The notes below the pieces were generated by a model that worked only from the letters and a program-made list of their open reading frames with translations, did no database searches and was not told the origin of the DNA. A stretch of 5,974 nt of DNA from Anaerolineae bacterium. Lineage in GTDB: Bacteria > Chloroflexota > Anaerolineae > B4-G1 > SLSP01. Shown one piece after another: positions 1 to 5,080 of the stretch (position 1 is the stretch's first letter; every line of letters starts with the position of its first letter). A program made the position numbers and the translations under genes. The stretch covers positions 1-5,974 of the forward strand of contig JAFGNI010000610.1 of assembly GCA_016927095.1 (NCBI GenBank), read 5' to 3'.

Positions 1-1466
1 CCGTACTGGAGGTACTCGGTCAGGATATCCGGCGTGTTCGGCCAGAGGCTCGCCCTGAAGAACTCCTTCACCGGGGATTGCGTCAGCTCTGTCAGGTACT
101 GGGTGATCTCCCACTTGGTGTTGCGCCAAGGGAAGTAGTTGTACGATTGGGTGAAGCCGGCTTTGGCCAGGCGGTACATCACCTTCGGACGCGTGAATGC
201 CTCCGCCAGGAAGATGACCTCAGGATAGTCCTCCTTGATCTCCCCAATCATCCACTCCCAGAAGGGAAAGGATTTCGTATGGGGATTGTCGACGCGGAAG
301 ATGCGCACCCCCTGGTCGATCCAGAACTGGACGATGCTCTTCAGCTCAGCCCATAACTCACGCCATTGATCCGTATCGAAGTCGAAGGGGTAGATGTCCT
401 GATACTTCTTCGGGGGATTCTCCGCGTACTGAATCGTGCCATCCGGTCGTTTGCGGAACCACTCCGGATGCTCCTTGACATAGGGATGGTCGGGCGAGCA
501 CTGGAAGGCGATATCCAAGGCCAGCTCGAGGCCGTGCTGCTTGACGGCGTCCACCAGGTGGCGGAAGTCCTCGAGCGTGCCGAGCTCCGGGTGAATCGAC
601 TTGTGCCCGCCCTCGGCAGCGCCGATGGCCCAGGGGCTTCCCGGGTCATCGGGGCCGGCGCCCATCGTGTTATTCGGCCCCTTGCGAAAGCTGCGACCGA
701 TCGGGTGAATTGGCGGCAAGTAGAGCACATCGAAGTTCATGGAGGCCACATAGGGCAGGCATGCCTCGAGGTCCTTGAAGGTCCCATGGCGTCCTGGCTC
801 CGGCGAGGTGGAGCGGGGGAACATCTCGTACCACGCGCCGAACTGGGCGCGCTCGCGATCAACGGTGACGGCAAAGGCGTGGTCATAGACCCGGGCGAAG
901 CGGCGTTCGGCGTTCCGCTCCATAAGGTGCGCCAACTCCGCCGAAAGCGCTCGCTCAATGCCCTCCGGGCCGCCGGCTCGCACGGACTCAGCATAGATCT
1001 CGTGCCACCCGGCCTCCTTCGAAGGCGCGTGCTTGCCGGCCTCAGCGATCAGCTTAGCCCCGATGACCAGTTCAACCGTGACATCTTGGTCAGCCTCGAC
1101 GCGTTTGGCCAGATCGTGCGACCAGGACTTGAAGCGGTCAACCCAGCCGGTCACGGTGTAGAGATAGCGCCCCATCTCCTTTACCTTGAAGGAGCCGCGC
1201 CACCGGTCGTTGCCCAAGGGTGCCATAGGCGCTCGAATCCAGTCTGGTGCGCCCTCTTTCTTGTACAGAACCTCGCAGGAGATCTCGTCGTGGCCATCGG
1301 CAAAGACATCGGCTTCAACGGTCACCGTGTCGCCGACCACACGTTTGATGGGGAACCCGTCGGCCCGTTGATGTGAACCGGCGTTGACCCGCGGCGTGAC
1401 GTTCTCTATGACAACACGCGCCCTGCCCTCCCGGTGATGTGTACCGGCACTGGCATGTTCTGGCAC
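1..1466 (-). CDS. glgE: Alpha-1,4-glucan:maltose-1-phosphate maltosyltransferase, 3' end beyond the window
   Basis: GlgE transfers maltosyl units from alpha-maltose-1-phosphate to the non-reducing end of a 1,4-glucan in the cytoplasm. The reading frame is open from a GTG at 1466 to the left edge, giving 488 codons; family members are about 650-700 residues, so roughly the last quarter is missing. Seen in order: an N-terminal beta-rich region with FPIKRVVGD near residue 35, the GlgE signature MFPRS at 215-219, then a GH13-type barrel with LPPIHPIG. The catalytic set is intact: nucleophile D393 in FRVDNPHTK, acid/base E422 in FLAEAFTRP, and D480 in PNTPDI. These align with D394, E423 and D480 of the Streptomyces enzyme (from memory). 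The GTG start is chosen because GGGAGGG lies seven bases upstream and no later start precedes the conserved region. The first ~16 residues, and a short stretch after TPRVN, are derived from an 18-bp repeat. It follows glgM by 152 bases. Confidence 0.93.
   Translation of the reverse strand, partial: MPEHASAGTHHREGRARVVIENVTPRVNAGSHQRADGFPIKRVVGDTVTVEADVFADGHDEISCEVLYKKEGAPDWIRAPMAPLGNDRWRGSFKVKEMGRYLYTVTGWVDRFKSWSHDLAKRVEADQDVTVELVIGAKLIAEAGKHAPSKEAGWHEIYAESVRAGGPEGIERALSAELAHLMERNAERRFARVYDHAFAVTVDRERAQFGAWYEMFPRSTSPEPGRHGTFKDLEACLPYVASMNFDVLYLPPIHPIGRSFRKGPNNTMGAGPDDPGSPWAIGAAEGGHKSIHPELGTLEDFRHLVDAVKQHGLELALDIAFQCSPDHPYVKEHPEWFRKRPDGTIQYAENPPKKYQDIYPFDFDTDQWRELWAELKSIVQFWIDQGVRIFRVDNPHTKSFPFWEWMIGEIKEDYPEVIFLAEAFTRPKVMYRLAKAGFTQSYNYFPWRNTKWEITQYLTELTQSPVKEFFRASLWPNTPDILTEYLQY
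1365..1382 (+). repeat. 18-bp repeat, copy 1 (degenerate, inside glgE)
   Basis: Reads CCGTTGATGTGAACCGGC, a variant of the consensus CCGGTGATGTGTACCGGC. It lies in the glgE coding region, where the minus strand encodes AGSHQRA between TPRVN and DGFPIKR. From memory, GlgE proteins usually pass almost directly from one block to the other, so this looks like a small in-frame insertion. It is the weakest copy and could be chance. Confidence 0.4.
1431..1448 (+). repeat. 18-bp repeat, copy 2 (inside the glgE N-terminus)
   Basis: Exact consensus CCGGTGATGTGTACCGGC. The ends CCGGT and ACCGG are inverted around GATGTGT, so a 5-bp stem with a 7-base loop is possible. With the GTG start at 1466 it is translated, giving AGTHHR in the non-conserved leader of GlgE. 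Confidence 0.75.
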
Positions 1467-1473
1467 AGTTCAG

Positions 1474-1480
1474 CCCTCCC
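1474..1480 (-). promoter_or_regulatory. Ribosome binding site of glgE
   Basis: On the minus strand this reads GGGAGGG, seven bases before the GTG at 1466-1464. It decides the start: the frame has no ATG, and this GTG is the only start codon upstream of the conserved VVIENVTP segment. The site lies between two copies of the 18-bp repeat (1431-1448 and 1486-1503). Confidence 0.6.
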
Positions 1481-1485
1481 TAGTT

Positions 1486-1503
1486 CCGGTGATGTGTACC
1501 GGC
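1486..1503 (+). repeat. 18-bp repeat, copy 3 (upstream of glgE)
   Basis: Exact consensus, identical to copy 2 and 55 bases from it. It lies just upstream of the glgE ribosome binding site and forms the glgE-proximal edge of the composite repeat filling the glgM-glgE gap. A further partial unit (CCCGGTGAACCGGTG) follows directly. Confidence 0.75.
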
Positions 1504-1637
1504 CCGGTGAACCGGTGAAAGGGACAAGAGAAAAGGGATAAGGGAAAAGGCCAAGCCGGACTGTGTCCGTCCCCTATCCCGGTCCGAGTCTACTACGGCT
1601 TACCCTATCCCCTATCCCCTATCCCTTGTCCCTTGTC
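1486..1637. repeat. Composite intergenic repeat, copy A (glgM-glgE gap)
   Basis: The gap holds no gene and is filled by a structured repeat. In order on the plus strand: the 18-bp semi-palindrome, a purine tract (GGGACAAG at 1521-1528, GGGATAAGGG at 1535-1544), a unique-looking core GGCCAAGCCGGACTGTGTCC, then CCCTATCCCGGTCCGAGTCT, and finally tandem CCCTATC heptads ending CCCTTGTCCCTTGTC. GGGACAAG is inverted by CTTGTCCC at 1625-1632, so the whole element could fold as a long imperfect hairpin. The same parts in the same order occur at 2885-3058. It overlaps the last codons of glgM. Its nature (REP/MITE-like, or a transcription-punctuation element) is not known to me. Confidence 0.7.
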
Positions 1638-2866
1638 GCTACCAGCGTCTTGTACAGCTCTAGCGTCTTCTCCGCTACGGCAGTCCAGCTGAAGTGCTCT
1701 TCGACGCGCTGACGTCCTTTCCGCTCGAACTTCTCGCGCAGAGCGGGATTCAGCGCCACCTCGTTGATGCCCTCGGCGAGAGCACGGGAGAACTTGTCAG
1801 GATCCACCGGATCAAAGGTGCCCGGCTTCAGCTCCAGATCGACCAGGATCCCGGTCTCACCCGGGACCACCACTTCGGGAATACCGCCGACCGCGGATGC
1901 GACCACCGCGGTCTTGCAGGCCATGGCCTCCAGGTTGATGATGCCAAACGGTTCGTAGACCGACGGGCAGCAGAAGACAGTCGCGTTGGTGTAGTACTGG
2001 ATCACTTTGTCGCGGGGGAGCATCTCCTGGACCCAGATGACGCTTGCCCCGTTGTGACGGGCGCGGTCTTCGCTGACCTCGGCTACGCGCTCGGTCATCT
2101 CACGGCCAATCTCTGGCGTGTCCGGCGCGCCGGCGAGCAGCACCACCTGGATCGACGAATCGATATGAGGGATAGCATTCACCAGATGGATGATGCCCTT
2201 CTGGCGCGTGATGCGGCCCACGAAGAGCACGTAGGGCTGGTCCGGATCGACCCCACGCTCAACCAGCGCATCTACGGCCCGGTCGGGTTGGTACACGTCA
2301 AGGTCGATGCCGTTGTGGATCACCTTGACCTTGTCGGGATCAACCGGGTACAGGCGCAACACATCGTTGCGCGTCTCCTGCGACACGGCGATCACGGCGT
2401 CGGCCTCGGTGATGCCGTTATGCTCGATCCACGAACTGAGGTGGTAGGCGTTGCCCAGCTGCTCGACTTTCCAGGGGCGGAGCGGCTCCAGCGAATGGGT
2501 CGTGAGCACGAACGGGGCGCCCCAGAGCTTCTTCGCCAGGAAGCCCGCAAACTGCGTATACCAGGTGTGCGCATGCACGACAGAGCCTGGCGGTATGGTG
2601 TCCTTGGCCATAGAGAGGCTGCGGTACACGGCATCCAGCGCTCCCTTGAACCGGGGATCGGTGTTTTTCGTGGCCTCGGACCAAGGCTCATACCCCTTCA
2701 CGCGCAGGTTGGGGCTGGTGACATTCTGGTCCCCAAAGCAGCGCACCTCAAGGGGCACAAGCTTGGCCAGCTCTTGACTCAGGTATTCGACGACCACACC
2801 TGCGCCGCCATACACATTCGGAGGATACTCGTTGGTGAAGAACACCACCTTGCTGAGATCTGCCAT
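1619..2866 (-). CDS. glgM: GT4 glycogen synthase of corynebacterial type; probable alpha-maltose-1-phosphate synthase
   Basis: A 415-residue GT-B glycosyltransferase of the family annotated as actinobacterial GlgA. The N-terminal domain has EYPPNVYGGAG at 13-23 (the glycine-rich donor/acceptor loop) and HAHTWYT at 98-104. The C-terminal domain has HNGID at 184-188, FVGRITRQKG at 215-224 (R218 and K223 contact the nucleotide-sugar phosphates in the family) and the EX7E motif E305-E313 in YEPFGIINLEA. The mycobacterial homologue Rv1212c is GlgM, which joins ADP-glucose to glucose-1-phosphate to give maltose-1-phosphate. With glgE next door, GlgM is a better inference than plain glycogen synthase (alternative symbol glgA). 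AGGAG seven bases before the ATG supports the start. The final residues RDKG and the TAG stop are read from the heptad repeat, so the C-terminus has been rewritten beyond the conserved fold. Confidence 0.9.
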   Translation of the reverse strand: MADLSKVVFFTNEYPPNVYGGAGVVVEYLSQELAKLVPLEVRCFGDQNVTSPNLRVKGYEPWSEATKNTDPRFKGALDAVYRSLSMAKDTIPPGSVVHAHTWYTQFAGFLAKKLWGAPFVLTTHSLEPLRPWKVEQLGNAYHLSSWIEHNGITEADAVIAVSQETRNDVLRLYPVDPDKVKVIHNGIDLDVYQPDRAVDALVERGVDPDQPYVLFVGRITRQKGIIHLVNAIPHIDSSIQVVLLAGAPDTPEIGREMTERVAEVSEDRARHNGASVIWVQEMLPRDKVIQYYTNATVFCCPSVYEPFGIINLEAMACKTAVVASAVGGIPEVVVPGETGILVDLELKPGTFDPVDPDKFSRALAEGINEVALNPALREKFERKGRQRVEEHFSWTAVAEKTLELYKTLVATRDKG

Positions 2867-2870
2867 TTGA

Positions 2871-2880
2871 CTTCTCCTCT
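2871..2880 (-). promoter_or_regulatory. Ribosome binding site of glgM
   Basis: Minus strand AGAGGAGAAG; its AGGAG core ends seven bases before the ATG at 2866-2864. Only a few bases further upstream lies a copy of the 18-bp repeat (2885-2902), so that repeat would be in the 5' leader of the message. Confidence 0.7.
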
Positions 2881-2884
2881 CCCT

Positions 2885-2902
2885 CCGGTGATTTCTACCG
2901 GC
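2885..2902 (+). repeat. 18-bp repeat, copy 4 (glgM leader)
   Basis: CCGGTGATTTCTACCGGC, two changes from consensus, both in the loop, so the CCGGT/ACCGG stem is kept. It ends the composite repeat next to the glgM ribosome binding site. Confidence 0.65.
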
Positions 2903-2913
2903 AAACCGGCGAA

Positions 2914-2931
2914 CCGGTGATGTGTACCGCC
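2914..2931 (+). repeat. 18-bp repeat, copy 5
   Basis: CCGGTGATGTGTACCGCC, one change from consensus at the penultimate base but one. It is tandem with copy 4 after a spacer rich in ACCGG, and is followed by another isolated TACCGGC at 2935-2941. Confidence 0.7.
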
Positions 2932-3024
2932 GCGTACCGGCAGGGAAAAGGGGACAGGCCAGGCTGGACTATCTCCGTTCCCTATCCCGTATCCCTTATC
3001 CCCTATCCCGTAGCCCTTATCCCG

Positions 3025-3042
3025 GCCCGAGTCTGCTCGGGC
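3025..3042. other. Perfect 7-bp hairpin in composite repeat B
   Basis: GCCCGAG and CTCGGGC are perfectly inverted around TCTG. The corresponding part of copy A (GGTCCGAGTCTACTACGGCTTACC) has lost the symmetry. It lies just downstream of the ATPase remnant's stop, but no T-run follows on the minus strand, so an intrinsic terminator is not supported. Confidence 0.5.
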
Positions 3043-3055
3043 ATCCCCTATCCCC

Positions 3056-3544
3056 TTAAGCGATCTCCATCTGCGCCGTCCGGACGGTCTGGATCCGGGC
3101 CGCCCGAGCCCGCAGGTACACCTTCGTCGCTTCGGCAGCGATCGAGGCCACGAGCGCGAAGGGCAGGATCAAGACCCAATCGTTGAGCGTCAAGGGCACA
3201 GTGCCAAAGACCGTCTGTAGGAAAGGAACATAGAGCACTGCGATCAGCATGCCGATCGACAGAAGGACCGCGTACAACATCCACTTATTACTGAAGACGC
3301 CAATCTTGAACAATGCGGTACGTTCGGACCGGGCCGTGAACGCGCGAAACAACTCAGAAAGGGTCAGCGTCCCGAACGCCACAGTCTGCCATTGTTGTAG
3401 CATAGAATCTTCGTTTACACCAATGCGCGCGCCTGCAATGGCGTAAGTACCCAAGACAGCAGCCGTCATCACCACCGACTGAACGACGATGCCGATCTGC
3501 ATCTCGGTGTTGATGATGGGCTCCCGCACGGGCCGCGGCGGCCG
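3056..3544 (-). pseudogene. C-terminal remnant of a calcium-type (PacL-like) cation P-type ATPase
   Basis: About 160 codons match the end of P2-type ATPases. RPPRPVREPI, which in the family follows the sixth membrane segment, comes at the very start. Then follow four hydrophobic segments matching TM7-TM10: around QIGIVVQSVVMTAAVLGTYA, QTVAFGTLTLSELFRAF, WMLYAVLLSIGMLIAVLYV and DWVLILPFALVASIAAEATK, with FTARSERTALFKIGVFSNKW between the second and third. Family members are about 900 residues; the phosphorylation (DKTGT) and nucleotide domains are absent and nothing upstream encodes them. The frame stays open up to 3613, but those ~23 residues do not resemble the family. It abuts the decayed end of rpiA, so a deletion probably joined the two. 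The TAA stop abuts the composite repeat. It is unlikely to make a working pump. Confidence 0.82.
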
Positions 3545-4102
3545 CCACGCCCAGCCCGATCCGCCTGGCGCCCATGTGAAGCATCCGATTCCACACCACT
3601 TGACAACACTCAATGCCGCCCCAAGGTTCGTAGTAACAGCCCCACGGTGTGGGGACCCAGTCGTTCCCCTCCCGCACCCGAGCCTCGGCCTCCAAAGAAA
3701 CCAGAAACTCGGCCTGCGACCGCCAGCCGAAAAGAATCACCTCCACAGTACCACTCAGGGCGTGCCCAGTGCCGGGGACAGCTTCGATCCGTCGACGATG
3801 ATGATCTCCCGTCGACTAGCTTGCGCGACGATCTTCTCCCGCACCAGCGCGCCGCCACCGCCCTTGATCACGTTCAGCGACGGGTCGACCTCATCCGCGC
3901 CATCGATCGTCAGGTCCACCACCGGGTGCGCTTCCAGCGTCGTCACCGGTATGCCCAAGCGGTGCGCCTCCGCTTCGATATGCCGTGAACAGGGGACGCC
4001 CAAGATGTCGTGCAACTCCCCTTGAGCCAGCAACTCCCCCAGGCGGCGCACCGCCAGGATCGCCGTGCTCCCGTGGCCCAACCCCACGATCATCCCTGAC
4101 GC

Positions 4103-4111
4103 GACAAAGGT
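4103..4111 (+). repeat. Target site duplication, left copy
   Basis: GACAAAGGT, identical to 4995-5003 and directly outside the left end of the IS. On the minus strand it is three codons of rpiA (T F V). Confidence 0.93.
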
Positions 4112-4132
4112 CTAGCTACCTGACAGTTTGGG
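4112..4132 (+). repeat. Left terminal inverted repeat of the IS
   Basis: Begins CTAGCTACCTGACAGTTT and matches the right end in 19 of 21 positions. It starts immediately after the left GACAAAGGT. Confidence 0.9.
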
Positions 4133-4140
4133 AAAGAGAA

Positions 4141-4219
4141 GGTTGACCAACGGCTTCAAGCCGGGTAGGGTGAGTTTGGAGAAAACAACCTACCGGAAGG
4201 AGAAACACGTTGGTCAACC
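4141..4219 (+). other. Nested inverted repeat over the transposase ribosome binding site
   Basis: GGTTGACCAACG (4141-4152) and CGTTGGTCAACC (4208-4219) are perfectly inverted 12-mers. Inside them GGTAGG (4164-4169) pairs with CCTACC (4189-4194), extended by CC/GG with one bulged G. The strong Shine-Dalgarno GGAAGGAG (4195-4202) and the possible TTG start at 4210 fall within or beside the stems. Such a fold could hide the site from ribosomes when transcription enters from outside, as is known for some other IS elements; here that role is inference. Confidence 0.6.
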
Positions 4220-4978
4220 GTGTGTATCATATTGCTGATGGTGTCGTTGGCCTATCAGCGGCGGGCGTTGCCAATCGCGTGGACGTGGGTGAAAGGTTCC
4301 CGCGGACATAGCTCGGCGGTCAAGCAAAAGACGTTGTTGGCCTACATTCATGGGTTGCTGCCGGCTGGCGCCCAGGTCTTGATTGCCGGCAACTCTGAAT
4401 TCGGAGCTATGGCCGTACTCAAACAGCTTGAGATAAGGAAATGGCGCTATGTGATGCGCCAGAAGGGAGACACACGCGTGAAGTTGGCGGACCAGAACCC
4501 GTGGTGGCGCTTTGATAGCTTGGGGCAGAAAGGCGCGCGTCCCTGCTGACTCCCGGAGGCCAAACTGACGCGGCAACACGGGCACCCCGTGCATTTGGTT
4601 GCCTGGTGGAAAGCCGGCAAGCCGGAGCCGTGGCTTTTGGCCACCAATTTGCTCACTGTGCAAGACACGCTGCGGGTTTACAAACGCCGCATATGGATCG
4701 AGGAAATGTACGGTGATTTCAAGAAACACGGCTTCGACCTGGAAAGCAGTCATCTCCGCTATTTCCTGCGACTATCGCGCTTGACCTTGGTGGTGGCATT
4801 CTTGTACACGTGGTTAGTTGCCTTTGGCTCCCGCGTCATCAAGCGCGGGCAGCGCCACTTGGTGGACCGCGCAGACCGCAAAGATCTGAGCGTTTTCCGT
4901 ATTGGCATCGGGATGCCGGAAAGGCGTGTGGCCAATGACAAACCGCTTATTCTGGCGCTGGTCCCCTATTTCCCCTAA
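4210..4978 (+). pseudogene. Decayed IS4-family transposase
   Basis: The main frame runs from 4220 (GTG) to 4978 with one in-frame TGA at 4547-4549. Seen: ALPIAWTWVKGSRGHSS, then VLIAGNSEFG where the second catalytic Asp is expected; here it is Asn (AAC at 4391-4393). After the TGA the protein continues in the same frame, LPEAKLTRQHGHPVHLVAWW, and reaches YKRRIWIEEMYGDFKKHGFD, an intact YREK box with catalytic Glu at 4700-4702. The stop most likely replaced a Trp codon. The N-terminal half with the first catalytic Asp is missing. A better ribosome site (GGAAGGAG) points to TTG 4210 in another frame (LVNRVYHIAD), consistent with a frame-changing deletion. The TAA stop lies inside the right inverted repeat. 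Not active. Confidence 0.88.
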
Positions 4979-4994
4979 ACTGTCAGGTGGCTAG
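4974..4994 (-). repeat. Right terminal inverted repeat of the IS
   Basis: On the minus strand it begins CTAGCCACCTGACAGTTT, differing from the left end at positions 6 and 19 of 21. It ends directly before the right GACAAAGGT and overlaps the transposase stop codon. Confidence 0.9.
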
Positions 4995-5003
4995 GACAAA
5001 GGT
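4995..5003 (+). repeat. Target site duplication, right copy
   Basis: GACAAAGGT, the second copy, corresponding to rpiA codons 23-25. Its perfect identity with the left copy points to an insertion not ancient relative to the decay of the transposase inside. Confidence 0.93.
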
Positions 5004-5049
5004 CACAGCATACAGAGCAGCCTGCGACTTCAGCGACAACGCCTGGGAC

Positions 5050-5067
5050 CAGGTGATGTCTACCGGC
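5050..5067 (+). repeat. 18-bp repeat, copy 6 (over the rpiA start)
   Basis: CAGGTGATGTCTACCGGC, 16 of 18 identical to consensus. On the minus strand it forms the last base of the rpiA start codon and codons 2-7 (PVDIT and part of W). Since it is coding sequence, chance similarity is possible. Confidence 0.45.
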
Positions 5068-5071
5068 ATGG

Positions 5072-5080
5072 CCCCCCTTC
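5072..5080 (-). promoter_or_regulatory. Ribosome binding site of rpiA
   Basis: Minus strand GAAGGGGGG, starting right after the tal TGA (5083-5081); the AAGG core is six bases before the ATG at 5069-5067. The tight spacing indicates co-transcription with tal. Confidence 0.6.

Larger units (their letters stand above)
2885..3058. repeat. Composite intergenic repeat, copy B (ATPase remnant-glgM gap)
   Basis: Same architecture as copy A: 18-bp semi-palindromes, purine tract CAGGGAAAAGGGGACAGG, core GGCCAGGCTGGACTATCTCC, then CCCTATC/CCCTTAT heptads from 2981 to 3023, GGCCCGAGTCTGCTCGGGC and CCCCTATCCCCTTA. It differs by having two 18-bp units and more heptads before the GGYCCGAGTCT block. The far end coincides with the TAA of the ATPase remnant. 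No gene or convincing promoter was seen in this 189-base gap. Confidence 0.7.
4112..4994 (+). mobile_element. IS4-like insertion sequence, internally deleted, inserted in rpiA
   Basis: An 883-bp element with terminal inverted repeats and a perfect 9-bp target duplication. It carries one decayed DDE transposase on the plus strand, opposite to rpiA. The YREK motif (Y-x2-R-x3-E-x6-K) places the transposase in the IS4-type superfamily. Full-length members of such groups are, from memory, usually 1.2 kb or more; the missing N-terminal half of the transposase suggests a few hundred bases were lost, with the junction near 4236-4240. It could only move with help in trans. Confidence 0.9.
3545..5069 (-). 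pseudogene. rpiA: Ribose-5-phosphate isomerase A, interrupted by an IS and frameshifted
   Basis: RpiA interconverts ribose-5-phosphate and ribulose-5-phosphate. Codons 1-25 (MPVDITWS to YAVTFV) lie at 5069-4995, then the IS; codon 26 (A of [14 protein letters not shown]) resumes at 4102. Removing the IS and one target copy restores a perfect frame. Offset by 11 from E. coli RpiA, D92 and D95 (DGADEVD), K105 and E114 ([11 protein letters not shown]) match D81, D84, K94 and E103. GLGHGSTA has H where T is usual. After [10 protein letters not shown] the frame stops (TGA 3757-3755), but VEVILFGWRSQAEFL, the expected next block, follows one base out of frame from 3746. Beyond REG the match fades: WGCYYEPWGGIE and ARRIGLGVA near 3600-3540 may be worn C-terminal RpiA. 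The start follows tal by 11 bases, so the two were an operon. Confidence 0.9.

Noticed and set aside
366..1376. 336-codon open frame on the plus strand
   Set aside because: It is antisense to glgE, whose minus-strand translation carries all family motifs. High GC content keeps the opposite frame open.
1694..2920. 408-codon open frame on the plus strand
   Set aside because: It mirrors glgM and resembles no protein I know; the minus strand encodes a clear glycosyltransferase with a good ribosome site.
3025..3042. Hairpin as an intrinsic terminator for the ATPase remnant
   Set aside because: The stem is good, but no U-tract follows in the direction of transcription; G-rich heptads follow instead.
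2981..3058. Heptad-rich arrays as a CRISPR or telomere-like sequence
   Set aside because: The units are 7 bases with no unique spacers and lie between genes in the chromosome. They form part of a larger ordered repeat.
3056..3613. 185-residue membrane protein as an intact gene
   Set aside because: Its first ~23 residues are unrelated read-through of rpiA debris, and the rest begins mid-protein relative to P-type ATPases with no catalytic domain.
4547..4549. In-frame TGA in the transposase as selenocysteine or recoded tryptophan
   Set aside because: No SECIS-like hairpin was apparent, host genes use TGA as stop (tal), and the element has other disabling changes. A simple nonsense mutation suffices.
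4214..4753. 179-codon open frame on the minus strand within the IS
   Set aside because: It is antisense to the transposase, which shows the YREK box on the plus strand. It has no recognisable content.
4965..4976. CCCCTATTTCCCCTA at the IS right end as a copy of the heptad repeat
   Set aside because: It is short, encodes the conserved-frame end of the transposase and is partly inside the inverted repeat; the rest of the composite repeat is absent.
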